Notes: generated from the sequence alone by a model not told the origin. Positions 25,501 through 52,389 are shown, counted from the first letter of the stretch. The stretch is 64,000 bases of DNA from Misgurnus anguillicaudatus (GCF_027580225.2 NC_073352.2:2110501-2174500); one strand, 5' to 3'. A program made the numbers and translations.

Positions 25501-25671
25501 TTAGCCTGACAGTTAGCCTGCCCCGGACCAGGCTAGTTTCCAAGCATAAGTTTCCATAGTAACCGGGGTTGAACTAGTTCAAGTTTGTTTTATGAAACGA
25601 AATCCACCGGCAATAAGCCAGACTTAACAAAATAAGATGTAGAGCTATCGGTTAAATGAATGAAGGCAAAC

Positions 25672-26153
25672 CTCTTGTCTTAATGAAGGCAAACGCAGAG
25701 CTTCTTTTATCACGGCATATAATCCGGCCACAGCATGGTTAAAGATCTCATCTGAGATTAAGCCACTCTCTGCAATCAGCCTCATAGACTCACTGCTGTC
25801 CTGACCATCAACAGCGTTCACCACAGCTGTGTGAGAGAGCAGAACATTTCACAAAACCAGACAATATAAGCACATGACTGGGATGAATGTTGTTACAGAA
25901 GCAACGCACTGTGCACAATAAAGATTATAGATCAACTAACATCCAGTTGCGACGAAGGCATGGGGTGTGCAGAGCATCCAATGCTTCAAACGCAGGGTAC
26001 TACTACTTACGGATACAAACGACATAAATAAAGCTTACCTACGAGTATTTGTTTGAAAGTGTCTCTGTCTAGATCCTTTAGGTGTTTGGAGAGCAGCTCC
26101 ACATCTGCAGGCACTGCACCTCCAAATAAACTCACAGGACCAGATGACATCAT
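25672..26153 (-). CDS. commd5: COMMD5-like protein, first two coding exons only (partial)
   Basis: On the minus strand, exon 1 is 26153 to 26039 (MMSSGPVSLFGGAVPADV..., ending KDLDRDTFKQILV) with donor GTAAGC. Exon 2 is 25826 to 25672 (AVVNAVDGQDSSES..., ending KEALRLPSLRQE) with a polypyrimidine tract and AG acceptor before it. Together they give 90 codons in one frame. The pattern of a short N-terminus, VSLFGG..P.DV, and LKDLDR.TFK followed by a helical segment ending in ALRLP matches the N-terminal half of COMMD5 as I recall it. COMMD proteins form the Commander/CCC endosomal recycling complex through a C-terminal COMM domain. That domain is absent here: below 25672 I find only TEs. The rest must lie in exons left of the window, or the locus is broken. 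Two ATGs stand in tandem at the start. Confidence 0.75.
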
Positions 26154-26295
26154 CACCTTCTAATACAAATTTTACAACACAGATTAATACAATCTGCGCT
26201 TTATAATATACAGAAGTACCAGTGAACCGTCAGCAGCACTTCCGTGTCATGTGACTGTTGTACGTAGTGATGATGGGTGATTTCGAAGCACTAGG
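26154..26295 (-). promoter_or_regulatory. COMMD5-like gene 5' flank with E-box
   Basis: This is the short gap between the COMMD5-like start codon and a palindromic element (26296-26460). It contains the palindromic E-box GTCATGTGAC at about 26253-26262 and a CTTCC (ETS-type core on the other strand) just before it. The promoter is expected here or in the adjoining palindrome. Confidence 0.35.
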
Positions 26296-26460
26296 CTTGT
26301 TCGACTTCATGCGGCGCTGCAAGAACCGACAGCCGGGTGACGTCGAAGTACCGCGAGAACGATTCGAGAAATCATACGAAGTGTAATTTCGTCTGGCTCT
26401 CGCGGCACTTTGACGTCACCCGCCTGTCAGTTCTAGCGGCGCCGCATGAAGTCGAACAAG
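26296..26460. repeat. CRE-bearing palindromic element, copy 2, at the COMMD5-like promoter
   Basis: CTTGTTCGACTTCATGCGGC and GCCGCATGAAGTCGAACAAG are exact inverse ends of a 165-bp palindrome. Inside are GTGACGTCG and a full TGACGTCA (26411-26418), with CCGCGAGA (26351-26358) facing CTCTCGCGG (26397-26405). The distance to the COMMD5-like ATG is about 145 bases. Confidence 0.75.
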
Positions 26461-26854
26461 ACTATTTTCGAATCTTTTGTTTTGAATCAGTGGTTCGGAT
26501 CGTGTTTTAAACTGGCCAAGTCACGTGATTTTAGCAAACGAGGCTTCATGAGAGCTGGGTGTCCAGCCACTGGTGTCTTGTCGGAGGTGAGTCTGCGGGG
26601 CTGCAGCTGGATGCTATTGGGCTTCATTGAGTAGCCTGCAGCTACAACCCCCCCTGCTGTTTGGAAGATCGCATAACACCCTTATCCAAATGGCATTGAA
26701 AACAATAGGATGCAATATTACGGTCCCGTTTTATTTAAAGTTATCCAAATAAATATTTGCGATCCCTGCTTAATGCATGTGCCAAAAACTCTCTGTTTTC
26801 TCTTACTAACAAACTACCCAGTAGTCTGCAGTATTTTTTGAGCGTGGGTGTAAT

Positions 26855-27997
26855 CAGTGCTTTAAGTGGCCCAAAAGAGGTGCCGGTACTCTAATTTTTT
26901 TTGTTTTTTGCTGACTCGACTCCTATATTGAAGGGGTTTTATATTCAGCAGTCAACAGACGACCATGTAAAAAAATAATAAATCCTTTTTTAAATTTGTG
27001 TATTTGCTTGAGCTAGAAATAGCTACTGAACATAAATAAAATGTGCAAAAGGATTTTGAAAAAATACCATTAGAAAGAGCTACTGTAGAAAGAGCTTTTG
27101 AACATAAATAAAATGTGCAAAAGGTAGATAGCCTATGTGAGTTACATTTTCAGCATGGTTAAATGCTAAAACTAGTTGTTCAGATAGAAAGAGCTTGAAA
27201 AAAAAACTTTAAAATGACACCAAAACCATGTCTATGGGGTCAATAATAACAAAATACTGGCCATTTGAAACTCTAAAGTAATTTATTTTGTGCCATTGTT
27301 GTTTTACATTTTGCGGATGGTAAAACTACTGTGCACGTCGTTCAAATTCATTGAAATTTCGTTTACTTGTAGTTTAGCAATTAAACTAAATGTATATTAT
27401 AATTTCAAGAATGTTTTCTGCACATCGCCTGAGGAAATCCGAAGTTGCGTCGAGGGGAACCAAACTGACAGCCGCGACAGCGGAGATTATCACGTACCTA
27501 CAAGGCTTGTGTCTGACCTGCAGCTATCATTCTGGCTTGGTGGGATGTCAGCCAGCGAGTCCTCTGATTCTGACGGCGTTCTTTTACTACTCAGAGTCTA
27601 AAACAAGGAGGGCATATTACGTGTTCATTGTATTTTCATTTTAACCGAGCAGCTATGGTTGCGCGTTTCACACACAAACACACACCTCTCCAGAGCACGT
27701 TGACACTGACTGAAGGACGCATGCGCTTTTAACTTGTAAACGCAAGGGTGTATGGGTAATGTAGTCTCTGCTCTCGGTGGGACGAATTAGGAAGCGTACA
27801 TTAAGGGCGCTCTGAAAAGCCGCATCGCAGCCAAAGGATTAAATTAAACCTCTGATTTTTAAACAGATGTGAAAATGAGCGTTCCGGTATGCTAAAAGCA
27901 TGTTCTGGGCGCATGGAGAGGTGGTGGTACGCTCAAGAGCTATTTTTAGAAGTGGCGGTACTGAGTACCGGCGCGTTCCGGCCCACTTAAAGCACTG
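26855..27997. mobile_element. hAT element with perfect 8-bp TSD
   Basis: CAGTGCTTTAAGTGGCCC and GGCCCACTTAAAGCACTG are the ends; GGTGTAAT flanks both (26847-26854 and 27998-28005). The 1143-bp body has no intact transposase. A frame near 27390-27640 (about 84 codons) is of unknown meaning and may be a relic. Confidence 0.88.
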
Positions 27998-28422
27998 GGT
28001 GTAATTGAAAGAAAATTACTGATGGAAGGGATACATTACAGATTAAACTATCTTCAGAAAAATATTATGTGATATTATATAACAACATAACATTATATCA
28101 CGCTAACATTAACATTACAAAACCTGTTTTTTGATATTTTGAATGAAAAGCAAAACTTAAATAAGAATAGACAAAACAATAATAAACAATTCGGTACTTT
28201 ATTGAACAATTATCTAAACATCATCTTGCTGTAAACAGGAGAAAGCGAAGAAAAAAGGAAGAAAGAATTGTGTTAGTGACTTTACTTTTAATCTTTAATT
28301 GCATTAAAAAGAACTCTTCATTTATAAGTCACTTTGGATAAAAGCGTCTGCTAAATGAATAAATATAAAATAATGTAAATGCATAAGTAAGTAATTCCTT
28401 CCTGCAGGTGATTTTTCCTCAG

Positions 28423-28970
28423 TCAGGTGATTTTTTTTAGTCTTTTGGAAAGTGCTCTGTCGAATACCTTGACTTCACTACAATAAAAGATGAATGCCAT
28501 TGTCAAAAATATTGTGTAATAACAAAAACATTTTTTGCAAATGCAAATTACAAGCATACCTAGAGTGACAAGAAGGGTCACGGAGGAACACCTCCTCAGC
28601 TTCCTGCCAGGATAATGCCTGCAGTTCACATAGGCCATGAATGATGGCCTGTCCATATAAATTAATACATCAATTAATTAATATAAAAACATTGCATATA
28701 TGACAACAATAGAAACAATCCAATTGACAAACATGTTTGGGCCTACTTCAGGATAAAGAAAACTACAAATAAACTCCACTTCATTCTTGAAGTTCAGTTG
28801 AGTTTTATAGTTATAAAGCAGAGCTTTGAGGTATTGAAAAAGAATAGCATACTGCTGCTCACTGTCCATGGCACACATGGCTTTAGGGGGAACCACTTTG
28901 ATGGTAATCAAAATCACTGCAGCATTTGTGAAATTTTTGGAATTTCTGGAAGTGAATTCCCCCTTTAAAT
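28423..28970 (-). pseudogene. Unassigned coding fragments, possibly TE protein
   Basis: Two minus-strand stretches look protein-like: RPSFMAYVNCRHYPGRK (about 28590-28656, before a GT donor-like site) and KVVPPKAMCAMDSEQQY / LNFKNEVEFICSFLYPEVGP (28690-28917, preceded by an AG acceptor-like tract). The second resembles in tone the 'FALLFGLIYALNLxYP' C-termini of TE-linked fish proteins, but I cannot place it. Confidence 0.3.
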
Positions 28971-29049
28971 TGTTATATCCACCTTTAAAAAAGAGAGAAA
29001 GAGTCTAACTCAAATTCAAATTTTAAGACCACCCCACAGAGTCCTTTAA

Positions 29050-29318
29050 AGCAACACTATGTAGTTTCCATGTAAAAATGACTTAGAGCTCCCCCATGTG
29101 GTTGAAAAGCGCAACAGTGTCTGGTATCAGACACTCTTCTGCAGGCAGGGGGAGGGGCTGTGTTTCCTACCCTCCACCGCCACTTTCAGAGTGTGCTTGT
29201 AGCAGCTAGGAGGCTGCTCAGGTTGCAGCAACAGTACAATTTGTCCAGTTAAAAGTTGTTCTGTCACTGAAATAATTTGAGAGACATTATTTAAAGATAA
29301 AAAACTACATAGTGTTGC
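29050..29318. mobile_element. TTAA-flanked MITE (269 bp)
   Basis: AGCAACACTATGTAGTTT and AAACTACATAGTGTTGCT are exact inverse ends, and TTAA lies at 29046-29049 and 29319-29322. No coding capacity. Confidence 0.85.
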
Positions 29319-29721
29319 TTTAAAGGAACCCAAACAAAAGGCCAAATGACACATTCTAGCTTACATAATACCATATGGGTTAATAAATAGTGTAGGCATA
29401 GTAAATTTGATTATTAGTCAATTGTATGAGTTGTAAATAGCTGGCAACAAATGTATATCACAGTTAAATTGATATTGGTTCATTTTAATACTTACTTTTT
29501 TAAGAACTCATTTAAGTAGTCTACATAAATTATATAAAGTAAAATAATTACTCCTGCATTAATTAAATACATTTATAGTTTTAGGAGAAAAGGTCCGATA
29601 ATTAAAAAAAGGTCAAACGGTAAATCTGATTAAATAATTAATGATGACATTCTTTGATTTTAACACACTTTGGGGTGATTTCCCGAACAGGGATTAGTTT
29701 AAGACAGGACTACTAGTCACT

Positions 29722-29976
29722 ACCCTGCTGAAAAAAAACAGAAGAATTATGCTGGTCTATGCTGGTGGTCACCAGCATAGCAGCACCAAAACACAACATA
29801 TGCTGGTCTTGCTGGCATGTGATGCTGGTGCTAATGCTCGTTTGGTGCTGGTTTAGCTCATGCTAATGCTGGTTTGGTGCTGGTTTAGCTGGTGCTGATG
29901 CTGGTTTAGCTGGTGTTCACTAGCAAACCAGCACCAAAACACAACATATGCTGGTCTTGCTGTTTTTTTCAGCAGG
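29722..29976. mobile_element. GCTGGT-rich palindromic repeat element
   Basis: The ends CCCTGCTGAAAAAAAACAG and CTGTTTTTTTCAGCAGG enclose degenerate GCTGGT/ACCAGC repeats (for example TGCTGGTTTAGCTGGTG). It interrupts another MITE whose halves (AGGGATTAGTTTAAGACAGG and TTAGGCCTAAGTTTAATTAG) lie either side. Confidence 0.7.
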
Positions 29977-30408
29977 TTAGGCCTAAGTTTAATTAGAAAA
30001 TATAACTAGTTTGATCAAACATGCCTAATTAAAAACATTAGGCAACTTAGGTGTACATTTTGAGGCCAAGCAATAGCCACTGATGTATTTTAAGACATGC
30101 AAGTTGTTTTCAGTTTGGGCAGCTCTTATATTTATTTTAGTTCATCCCTTTCCGGGAAACCGCCCCTTAATGTATTTAATTGGTCTATTTTAATATCAAC
30201 GAATTGTAATCGAATTTTTACAATGGCTTGTCTAAGGTTAAAAGCTAACGTATTTAGCTATAAATCTTTTCAGAAAAAAGGCGAAAAACATACATTATCT
30301 GCTCAAATTTTATTACAATCTATCTTTACAAACATTAAATGTACTATTATATCAATGGGCTAAAGTAATTTGATTAAAAAACAATTCGAATGAGTATGAT
30401 TCGCTTAA

Positions 30409-30662
30409 AGGGACACAAGGCAGCATTTTTATGTTAATAAATCATCTTTGTAAGTCGGTATATGGTTAAATGACTAATTACATGACGAATGAAGACCCTC
30501 TCGCCCGCCCCTACCGTCTGTAGGAAAAATACCCCACTTGCAAGTTCGCTGTATCCGACCCGGTGTCCTTCAGTCTCGTAAATCTCAGATATAGAAAGCA
30601 TTTACTCCCAGACACTAGGGGGAGCTATAGAGAAATAATACTCAGACTTGCCTGGTGTGCCT
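30409..30662. mobile_element. TTAA-flanked MITE (254 bp)
   Basis: The ends AGGGACACAAGGCAG and CTTGCCTGGTGTGCCT are bounded by TTAA (30405-30408 and 30663-30666). No reading frame of note. Confidence 0.75.
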
Positions 30663-30868
30663 TTAATAAAATTGACGATACTCACGTTTCTTGTCACGCT
30701 GTGGCTTCATAAAACATTTATTCTTCTGACTGATAACACTAACATTTTGCCTACTTTTTATGTATAGACAGTTTTAATGAGAAACATGTGCATAATTAAA
30801 AGGAGGCTTAAAGTGTTGATCTGTTTGCCCTAAATAAAACTAAAACCTTAGAATACACTTTTACTTAA

Positions 30869-31199
30869 AGGGATAGTTCACCCAAAAATGAAAAATCTGT
30901 CATCATTTACTCACTCTCATGTTGTTACAAACCTGTTTAAGTTTCTTTGTTCTGATGAACACAAAGGAAGCTATTTTGAGAAATGTTTGTAAATAATCTG
31001 TTCTTGGACCCCATTTACTTACATAGTATTATTTTTTCCTTTTATGGAAGTGAATGGGGTCCACGAACGGTTTGGTTACAAACATTTCTCAAAATATCTT
31101 CCTTTGTGTTTATCAGAACAAAGAAATTTATGCAGGTTTGTAACAACATGAGAGTGAGTAAATTATGACAGAATTTTTATTTTTAGGTGAACTATCCCT
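30869..31199. mobile_element. Palindromic TTAA-flanked MITE (331 bp)
   Basis: AGGGATAGTTCACCCAAAAA and its inverse TTTTTAGGTGAACTATCCCT form the ends; TTAA flanks at 30865-30868 and 31200-31203. The arms pair for most of their length (GAAGTGAATGGGGTCC against GGACCCCATTTACTTAC). It is a very common cyprinid repeat as I recall it. A truncated relative starts at 36257. Confidence 0.85.
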
Positions 31200-31203
31200 T
31201 TAA

Positions 31204-32824
31204 TGGCTTTAGGTTAAGTTAAATATTTTTATAAAAAAGTGTAAAAGGTTTAGACTGAGATCTTGTTGCTTTTCGGGCGCTTCGAACAAAGAATAATTTT
31301 TCGAAACTTCGAAAAAGCTTCGTTTCTCCAGTTGTCTCTTTTTGGAGGTGCGTGAAGTTGCGTGGTGAAAAAACTAAATCAGGTTTGTGTACATTATAAA
31401 ATAATTATATAATAATTATAATGTAATTGTGTACATTATAAAATTCTAAACTCAATAAATAAGAAAATAAAAGCACATATTTTTAAGTCGCATGTTTACG
31501 ACTAGTTTACTCCACAAAACAGACAAAGACAAAGGATTTTCAAACTTTGTACAAACTGAAGACAATTTTTTGCTCATTAACATTAGCACTCGTGTTTGTG
31601 GCTGAATTACATCGTTGAATTTATAATCTTGATTTTTCGAAATCAATTTTGTAAGTAATAATTAATCCATGGAAAAATTATTTTAAAATAACTTTATTAG
31701 TTGTCAGTTGTGTCTCAGGAAAGACTACACTGTATTATCCCCTACACTCTGACTACCTCCAAAGTTTAGTTAGTTTCACCTCCAACACTGGTAATCGTCT
31801 AATTGTCAACAAAAAGAAAAAGAAAATATCTGAAAAAGATATCTACAATCTCAAGACTTGCTCCTACAGCTCCTTTAACCTGCATCAAACTTCTGCATCA
31901 AAAGCAATGAAGCAAAACCCCTATGAAGTCCCAGGCGGTCCAGACAGAGGAAACAAGGAAACACACAATGACACTGTCTTATCACATGCCAATCCCTTAG
32001 GGATAAAGTTTACAATTTAGAAAGTGAGTTGAAAAAGTGAAGAGTTTGGTTCCAAAACCAGATAACTATAATTTTTTTTTCAAAAATCTTTTTTGATCTA
32101 GCATTCTAATTAATATAAATCAAACTGCAGTCTGCATGTAGGCCTACTTGTGCTGAATCACTTGCGCAACTACAGCTGGTAGTTCACCAAATAAATAAAC
32201 ATTTAGTTTAGAAATGCACTAATCGACCATTGGAATCGCACAGTTTTTGCTTCTAACACGCAATCGGCAGCTGGATGTTTTTTTTTTTTGTTCTATTTAA
32301 GCCTATCTCTGTTTCGGACACAAGCATTTTATATGAATGTTGCTTCTAAAGGGAACTTCTCAAAGGATTTTGTTTACCTCCTGACTGTTTAGTACACACA
32401 TCTGCTTTGTGTTTAGGTAAACGCTGTATTTCTGCTGTCATACATGCCATCTGCTGTCAGAGAGTGAACTGGTGCTTTGATTCAGCCATGTAGTCTTTTT
32501 GCTTTGAGCAGAATTGTCTAAATTCACAAAGCTTGTGTCAGACTGTTGTAATGACACATATATTGAAATTATATCAAATTTAAAACTAAAACAACTGCAG
32601 ATGCCCTTTGTGTGTAGCATCATTCTTTGACCATTGTGCTTAACTTTCAGTTGTTGTCAATTTCAAATTACTACAGATATTTTAGGTCAGTTTGACCTGT
32701 TAACAAGCATTTAAACAATTATTCTTTCTTGTCTTTTGCTGAAACAAAGAACAAAGTCCCAAATCAATATGGGAATAGGCCAATTGTAATTTCAGGTATT
32801 TTAACACTGATCAGAACTATAGCC
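31204..32824. other. Noncoding, A/T-rich, TE scraps
   Basis: It includes GAAGAGTTTGGTTCCAAAA near 32040, a single terminus of the family whose full copy is at 40828-41734. No gene is seen. Confidence 0.4.
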
Positions 32825-33400
32825 TATAGACGGGTGGCAGGTTTACAAACATTACAGGCTGCGCGCGCATCCAGGAGGCAGAAAGCCCGCTTGGGGAGCT
32901 GATCCGCTATTGCAACAACCTTAATTATTGAAGCGTTCTTTATTGTTTGTATATAAATAAAACTTGATTTTAGTTGGATCTGTTTTTCTGTCTTTATTTT
33001 TGTAGTGTTACTGTGATACATGTATGAATTATAATGTTAGGCTAGTAACGTAATAGTCGCATCTACTGGTATGTTAACATCAGGCACCCAGCACTGACTT
33101 TGTTGGTACTATTTTCCACGCAACAACTCCTTGGCATTATGACTGATGTTAACATACCAGTAGATGCAACTATTACGTTACTAGCCTAACATTATAATTC
33201 ATACATGTATCACAGTAACACTACAAAAATAAAGACAGAAAAACAGATCCAACTAAAATCAAGTTTTATTTATATACAAACAACAAAGAACGCTTCAATA
33301 ATTAAGGTTGTTGCAATAGCGGATCAGCTCACCAGCGGGCTTTCTGCCTCCTGGATGCGCGCGCACCCTGTAATGTTTGTAAACTTGCAACCCGTCTATA
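32825..33400. mobile_element. 576-bp hairpin element, arms highly similar
   Basis: The ends TATAGACGGG and CCCGTCTATA begin two arms of about 255 bases that are almost exact inverse copies, separated by a loop of about 60 bases (33082-33141). The arms hold ATTGTAGTGTTACTG-type and CCTTAATTATTGAAGCG segments. Very few mismatches separate the arms (for example the CACCAGCGGGC zone against CCCGCTTGGGG), so it is young or conversion-maintained. Confidence 0.85.
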
Positions 33401-33956
33401 CAATATTGCCTTGCCTCTTTATTATCAAATATTAAAATAATAAAGAATATAGAGAATGTCATATACTGTAGTTCTAGACAGTGCTCATGTGAGCCAGACA
33501 TGTATATGTAAGGAGTGATTGACGACGGGCTGTTGAATTGTAGGAAAATGGTGCACACTCAAGGTGGTAATGCGGCACGACAAAGTGGAGTGCCGTTGCA
33601 CCGTGGGTGTGCATTATTTTCGAATAGTTCGGGGGACCGGAGTCAATTATTCTGCTTATACCACAGTTACCACAAACATTGCTCTGCTACCTATTTTTAA
33701 GACATTTGACAAGTCAGGTGTGCGTTTATCAAAAAATAATCAACACCCATGGAACATTTCTCAGCCAATCAGAATAAAGCATTCAACAGCCCCGTGGTAT
33801 ACATAAACAGAGATAAAGAATACTAAAAAGATATATCCCTATATAGCGTTCACCTCAGAAAATCTTGGTAATTTTCACCACTAATTAAAATATTTAAATA
33901 TTAAATGTTATTTAAGAAAACTTTAGTCACGTGTGCCAACCGCCAATAAAACCGAC
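33401..33956. other. No gene seen; LINE-like 3' scrap at the right end
   Basis: The A/T-rich stretch ends in CCGCCAATAAAACCGACG and (GAA)n, which resembles the 3' end of the LINE inserted just downstream (GCCGTAAAACCGCAAAG plus (GAA)n). It is probably the tail of an older copy of the same family. Confidence 0.45.
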
Positions 33957-33980
33957 GAAGAAGAAGAACATAGTCACGTG

Positions 33981-34800
33981 CAATTTTAATGGCAGTGCAA
34001 TGGACGGAGCAAATTAATAATCATAAAGTGTTGATATGTAGTGACTCTGTGTCAGCTATTAAGAGTATTGAGAAAGGGTCATCAAGGAGTCGACAAGATA
34101 TTATATATGAAATTCTTTTGGCAATTAGAGATGTGAAAATAAAAGGGGTAGAAATATCATTGATATGGGTGCCAGCTCATGTAGGTATTGTGTCAAATGA
34201 AAAGGTTGATAAGTTGGCCAAGGAAGCTGTTCAAAAGGAAAATATAGATGTCATTATAAACCTATCCAAGGCAGAGGGCAAAAGCATTGTGTGGCAAGAA
34301 ACCATTTTAAAATGGCAAAAGCTTTGGGAACAGGAAAATAAAGGGAGGCATTTATTTTCAGTATCTAGTAAGGTATATGACTCCATTTATGCATGTAAAA
34401 GAGGAGGAATGAGTCGGAAGGAGCTGGTGATTATGTCTAGAATGAGGATTGGTCACACATTTTTGAACGGTACTTTATTGATTTTAGGAAAGCATCAGAG
34501 TGGCATGTGTTCATGTCAGGAACGTGAGACGGTTCAACATGTCTTGATGTACTGTAGAAATTATGATCACCAAAGACAAGGGCTTATAAGAGAGTTGTCT
34601 AAAGTTGGCTTGGAAGAAATATCATTGAAAAGTATTTTAGAAGTAGGATCAAGCGGGAGGGGAAAACATTATTTTTTCAAATTTTTGATAGATACTGGGT
34701 TGTATTACCGAATATAGTGTAGTAAGGTGCTAGTCCCGTAGATGGCAGCAATGCAACTTTTTTGGATGCCGGCTGCCGTAAAACCGCAAAGAAGAAGAAG
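33981..34800 (+). mobile_element. 5'-truncated non-LTR retrotransposon (I/Nimb-like) with RNase H
   Basis: The frame 33989-34717 (242 codons) starts inside an RNase H domain. LICSDSVSAI holds the third acidic residue (D19) and WVPAHVGIVSNEKVDKLA the His64 and final Asp74. The first Asp and the Glu of the catalytic set are missing, so it is a dead copy. A CCHC-like zinc motif follows (C174, C176, H184, C189) in CSCQERETVQHVLMYC. The 3' end has a (GAA)n tail. A 20-base direct repeat (AAGAAGAAC[A/G]TAGTCACGTG) flanks the body at 33961-33980 and 34801-34820, which is the target-site duplication. The I-type clade is inferred from RNase H plus this zinc motif. Confidence 0.85.
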
Positions 34801-34820
34801 AAGAAGAACGTAGTCACGTG

Positions 34821-50341
<15,521 letters not shown>

Positions 50342-52387
50342 CGAGAGTGAATTACTCAGTGTTCCTTCTAAGCCTCCCTCGTTGCAGCATTAATTACTTG
50401 ATTCTCATCTGTAACCACATCCAGTGATGATAGTACAGCAATTTGTTTTCCAGCAGCTGTGTCAACTCATTGACATACAATGTCAAAAGCCCCCTGACCA
50501 ATACATTTCCTTGTTTACTTTGACAAAGGAGTATTAAGAAGGTTTATTGTAAAGTTAATGGATGAAATAAAGTATATAAAGTATAAAACCTGACACTTTT
50601 TCTGCAAAAAGCTGAAAATAGTGTTATTTATTAATTTAATTTAATTTAATTCTGACTGTGTTTGGCTGAAAGAAGAAAGTCATAAACACCTTGAATGGCT
50701 TGAGGGGGAGTAAAATATATTGGCAAATTTTCATTTTGGGGTGAACTATCATTTTAAGTAAAAATTGTTTTGCATTTTTCAAGGAATATAAAAATATATG
50801 TTAGCGACAGAGAAGATGTTAAAACTAAAACTTAAGCCAAACTGCATTTTATACTTAATTGATTCTGGACTTTGTAATACTAATACTGTTAAAAAAAAAC
50901 TTTTCTCTAGATGTGTTCGAGAAATTGCCTGTGAAGCAAAATTGTAATTGACCTTTTTTATTACAAGCACATATACTTTACAAGACAGTATGTCATTTAA
51001 TTTGCAATCAAAACAATAAAATAAATGTATGTAAAATGCAAAGTTTATATGAAAAAGCTGATTTTACTTGATTAAAAGATGAAACATCAAGATACTTTTG
51101 TGTAAAAGCACAGTTATATTTAAAATGCATATTTGCATTATACCACAAACACAAAGAACTAATACTAATTACTAATAGCACTGCTGTGGTTACCTTTATT
51201 GTACAAACCAATTAAGCCATCTATTGAATTGACATCACAATATAAATGGTGTTTGAAAGCATTGAAAGGACTACAAGAAAATCGAATGCCCAACTTTGTT
51301 ATATGGTTACATTTTCATTTGTAACCGTATGAAAGGTATCACTGGAAATATGTGTTCATGTGTAGATAACTTATTGTCGAGTTGTTGCTGTGTAAAACTA
51401 AGTACATGTTGAACCCAGGCATAGAGGGAACACTGACAGCTCATTGCCTCTATTGTGTATTTACTAAAATATATGTGAATGATCAAACTGTGTTTTAAAA
51501 CTTTTTGACATTTATAATTGATGTTAAACACTAATGGTACATCATTAATATGAATTTTGTTTGTTGACTTAAGAATATCATTTATGCTGTTGTTAAGTAG
51601 TGGTGAATAGCTTTGAAATTCCAGATGTTTTATTGATTTGCCATAATGTGGTAAGTTGGAGAAGGCAAGTCTTTTATTGAAGACCTTTTAACTGAACAAT
51701 AAACGTACGTATTTCGGGCAGTTAGGGACAGTTTGTTAAAGCATACAATACATGCTTTGATTTGGAAATTATTCATCAAATGTGTTAAGGTGAGCTTTTT
51801 GCTCTGCACTGTTCCCTTTTTAACCTTATGTACCTGTTAATTATCCTGCTCTGCACAGTAGCAATGCTTTGTTTATAATATTTTGCTTATTTACATAATT
51901 TAGCCAATTTGCCAAACCTAAATAAATATAATGAATCTTTTCTTGGATCTTTTTAAACATGAATATGCACAGTATATTAAAACAAAGTTTCTTTAAACTA
52001 CATCTTTAGAGAAGACCATTGTTTATTTGTAAGGCCAAACCCACAATTTAGATATTTTGAGACAGGTATAGCATAAATGTATAATGTCAAGCTATTATTA
52101 TTTGACTGCTCTCTTCAAATGAGAAAATTCTCTCTGGATTTTAATTTCTAATTTCATCAAATCAAATAAAAATGTGGTGTGAAATACCTTGAAACGCATA
52201 TACTGTGTCAATTAATTATGTGTGGTCTTAGTATGGAACACTTTTCAACATTAACGTTTCATTTCATGTTGATATGGTTAAATTCTGACCTACATTTTTG
52301 TCTATTCATTTAATGTAATTGCTAGGTTTTTGGTAAACATGATCTCCCTACACTGAAAAATAATATGAACAATATGCTCAATTATAT
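50342..52387. other. fam199x 3' flank, possible long 3' UTR
   Basis: A/T-rich DNA without TE ends that I recognise, containing several AATAAA hexamers. Because TE density drops sharply here, part of it may be a conserved 3' UTR. No reading frame stands out. Confidence 0.4.
50566..50571 (+). terminator. AATAAA polyadenylation signal, proximal for fam199x
   Basis: The first canonical AATAAA lies 225 bases after the fam199x stop codon, followed by A/T-rich DNA. Further AATAAA hexamers occur at about 51.7, 51.9 and 52.2 kb, so a longer 3' UTR is possible. Which site is used cannot be told from sequence. Confidence 0.45.
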
Positions 52388-52389
52388 TA

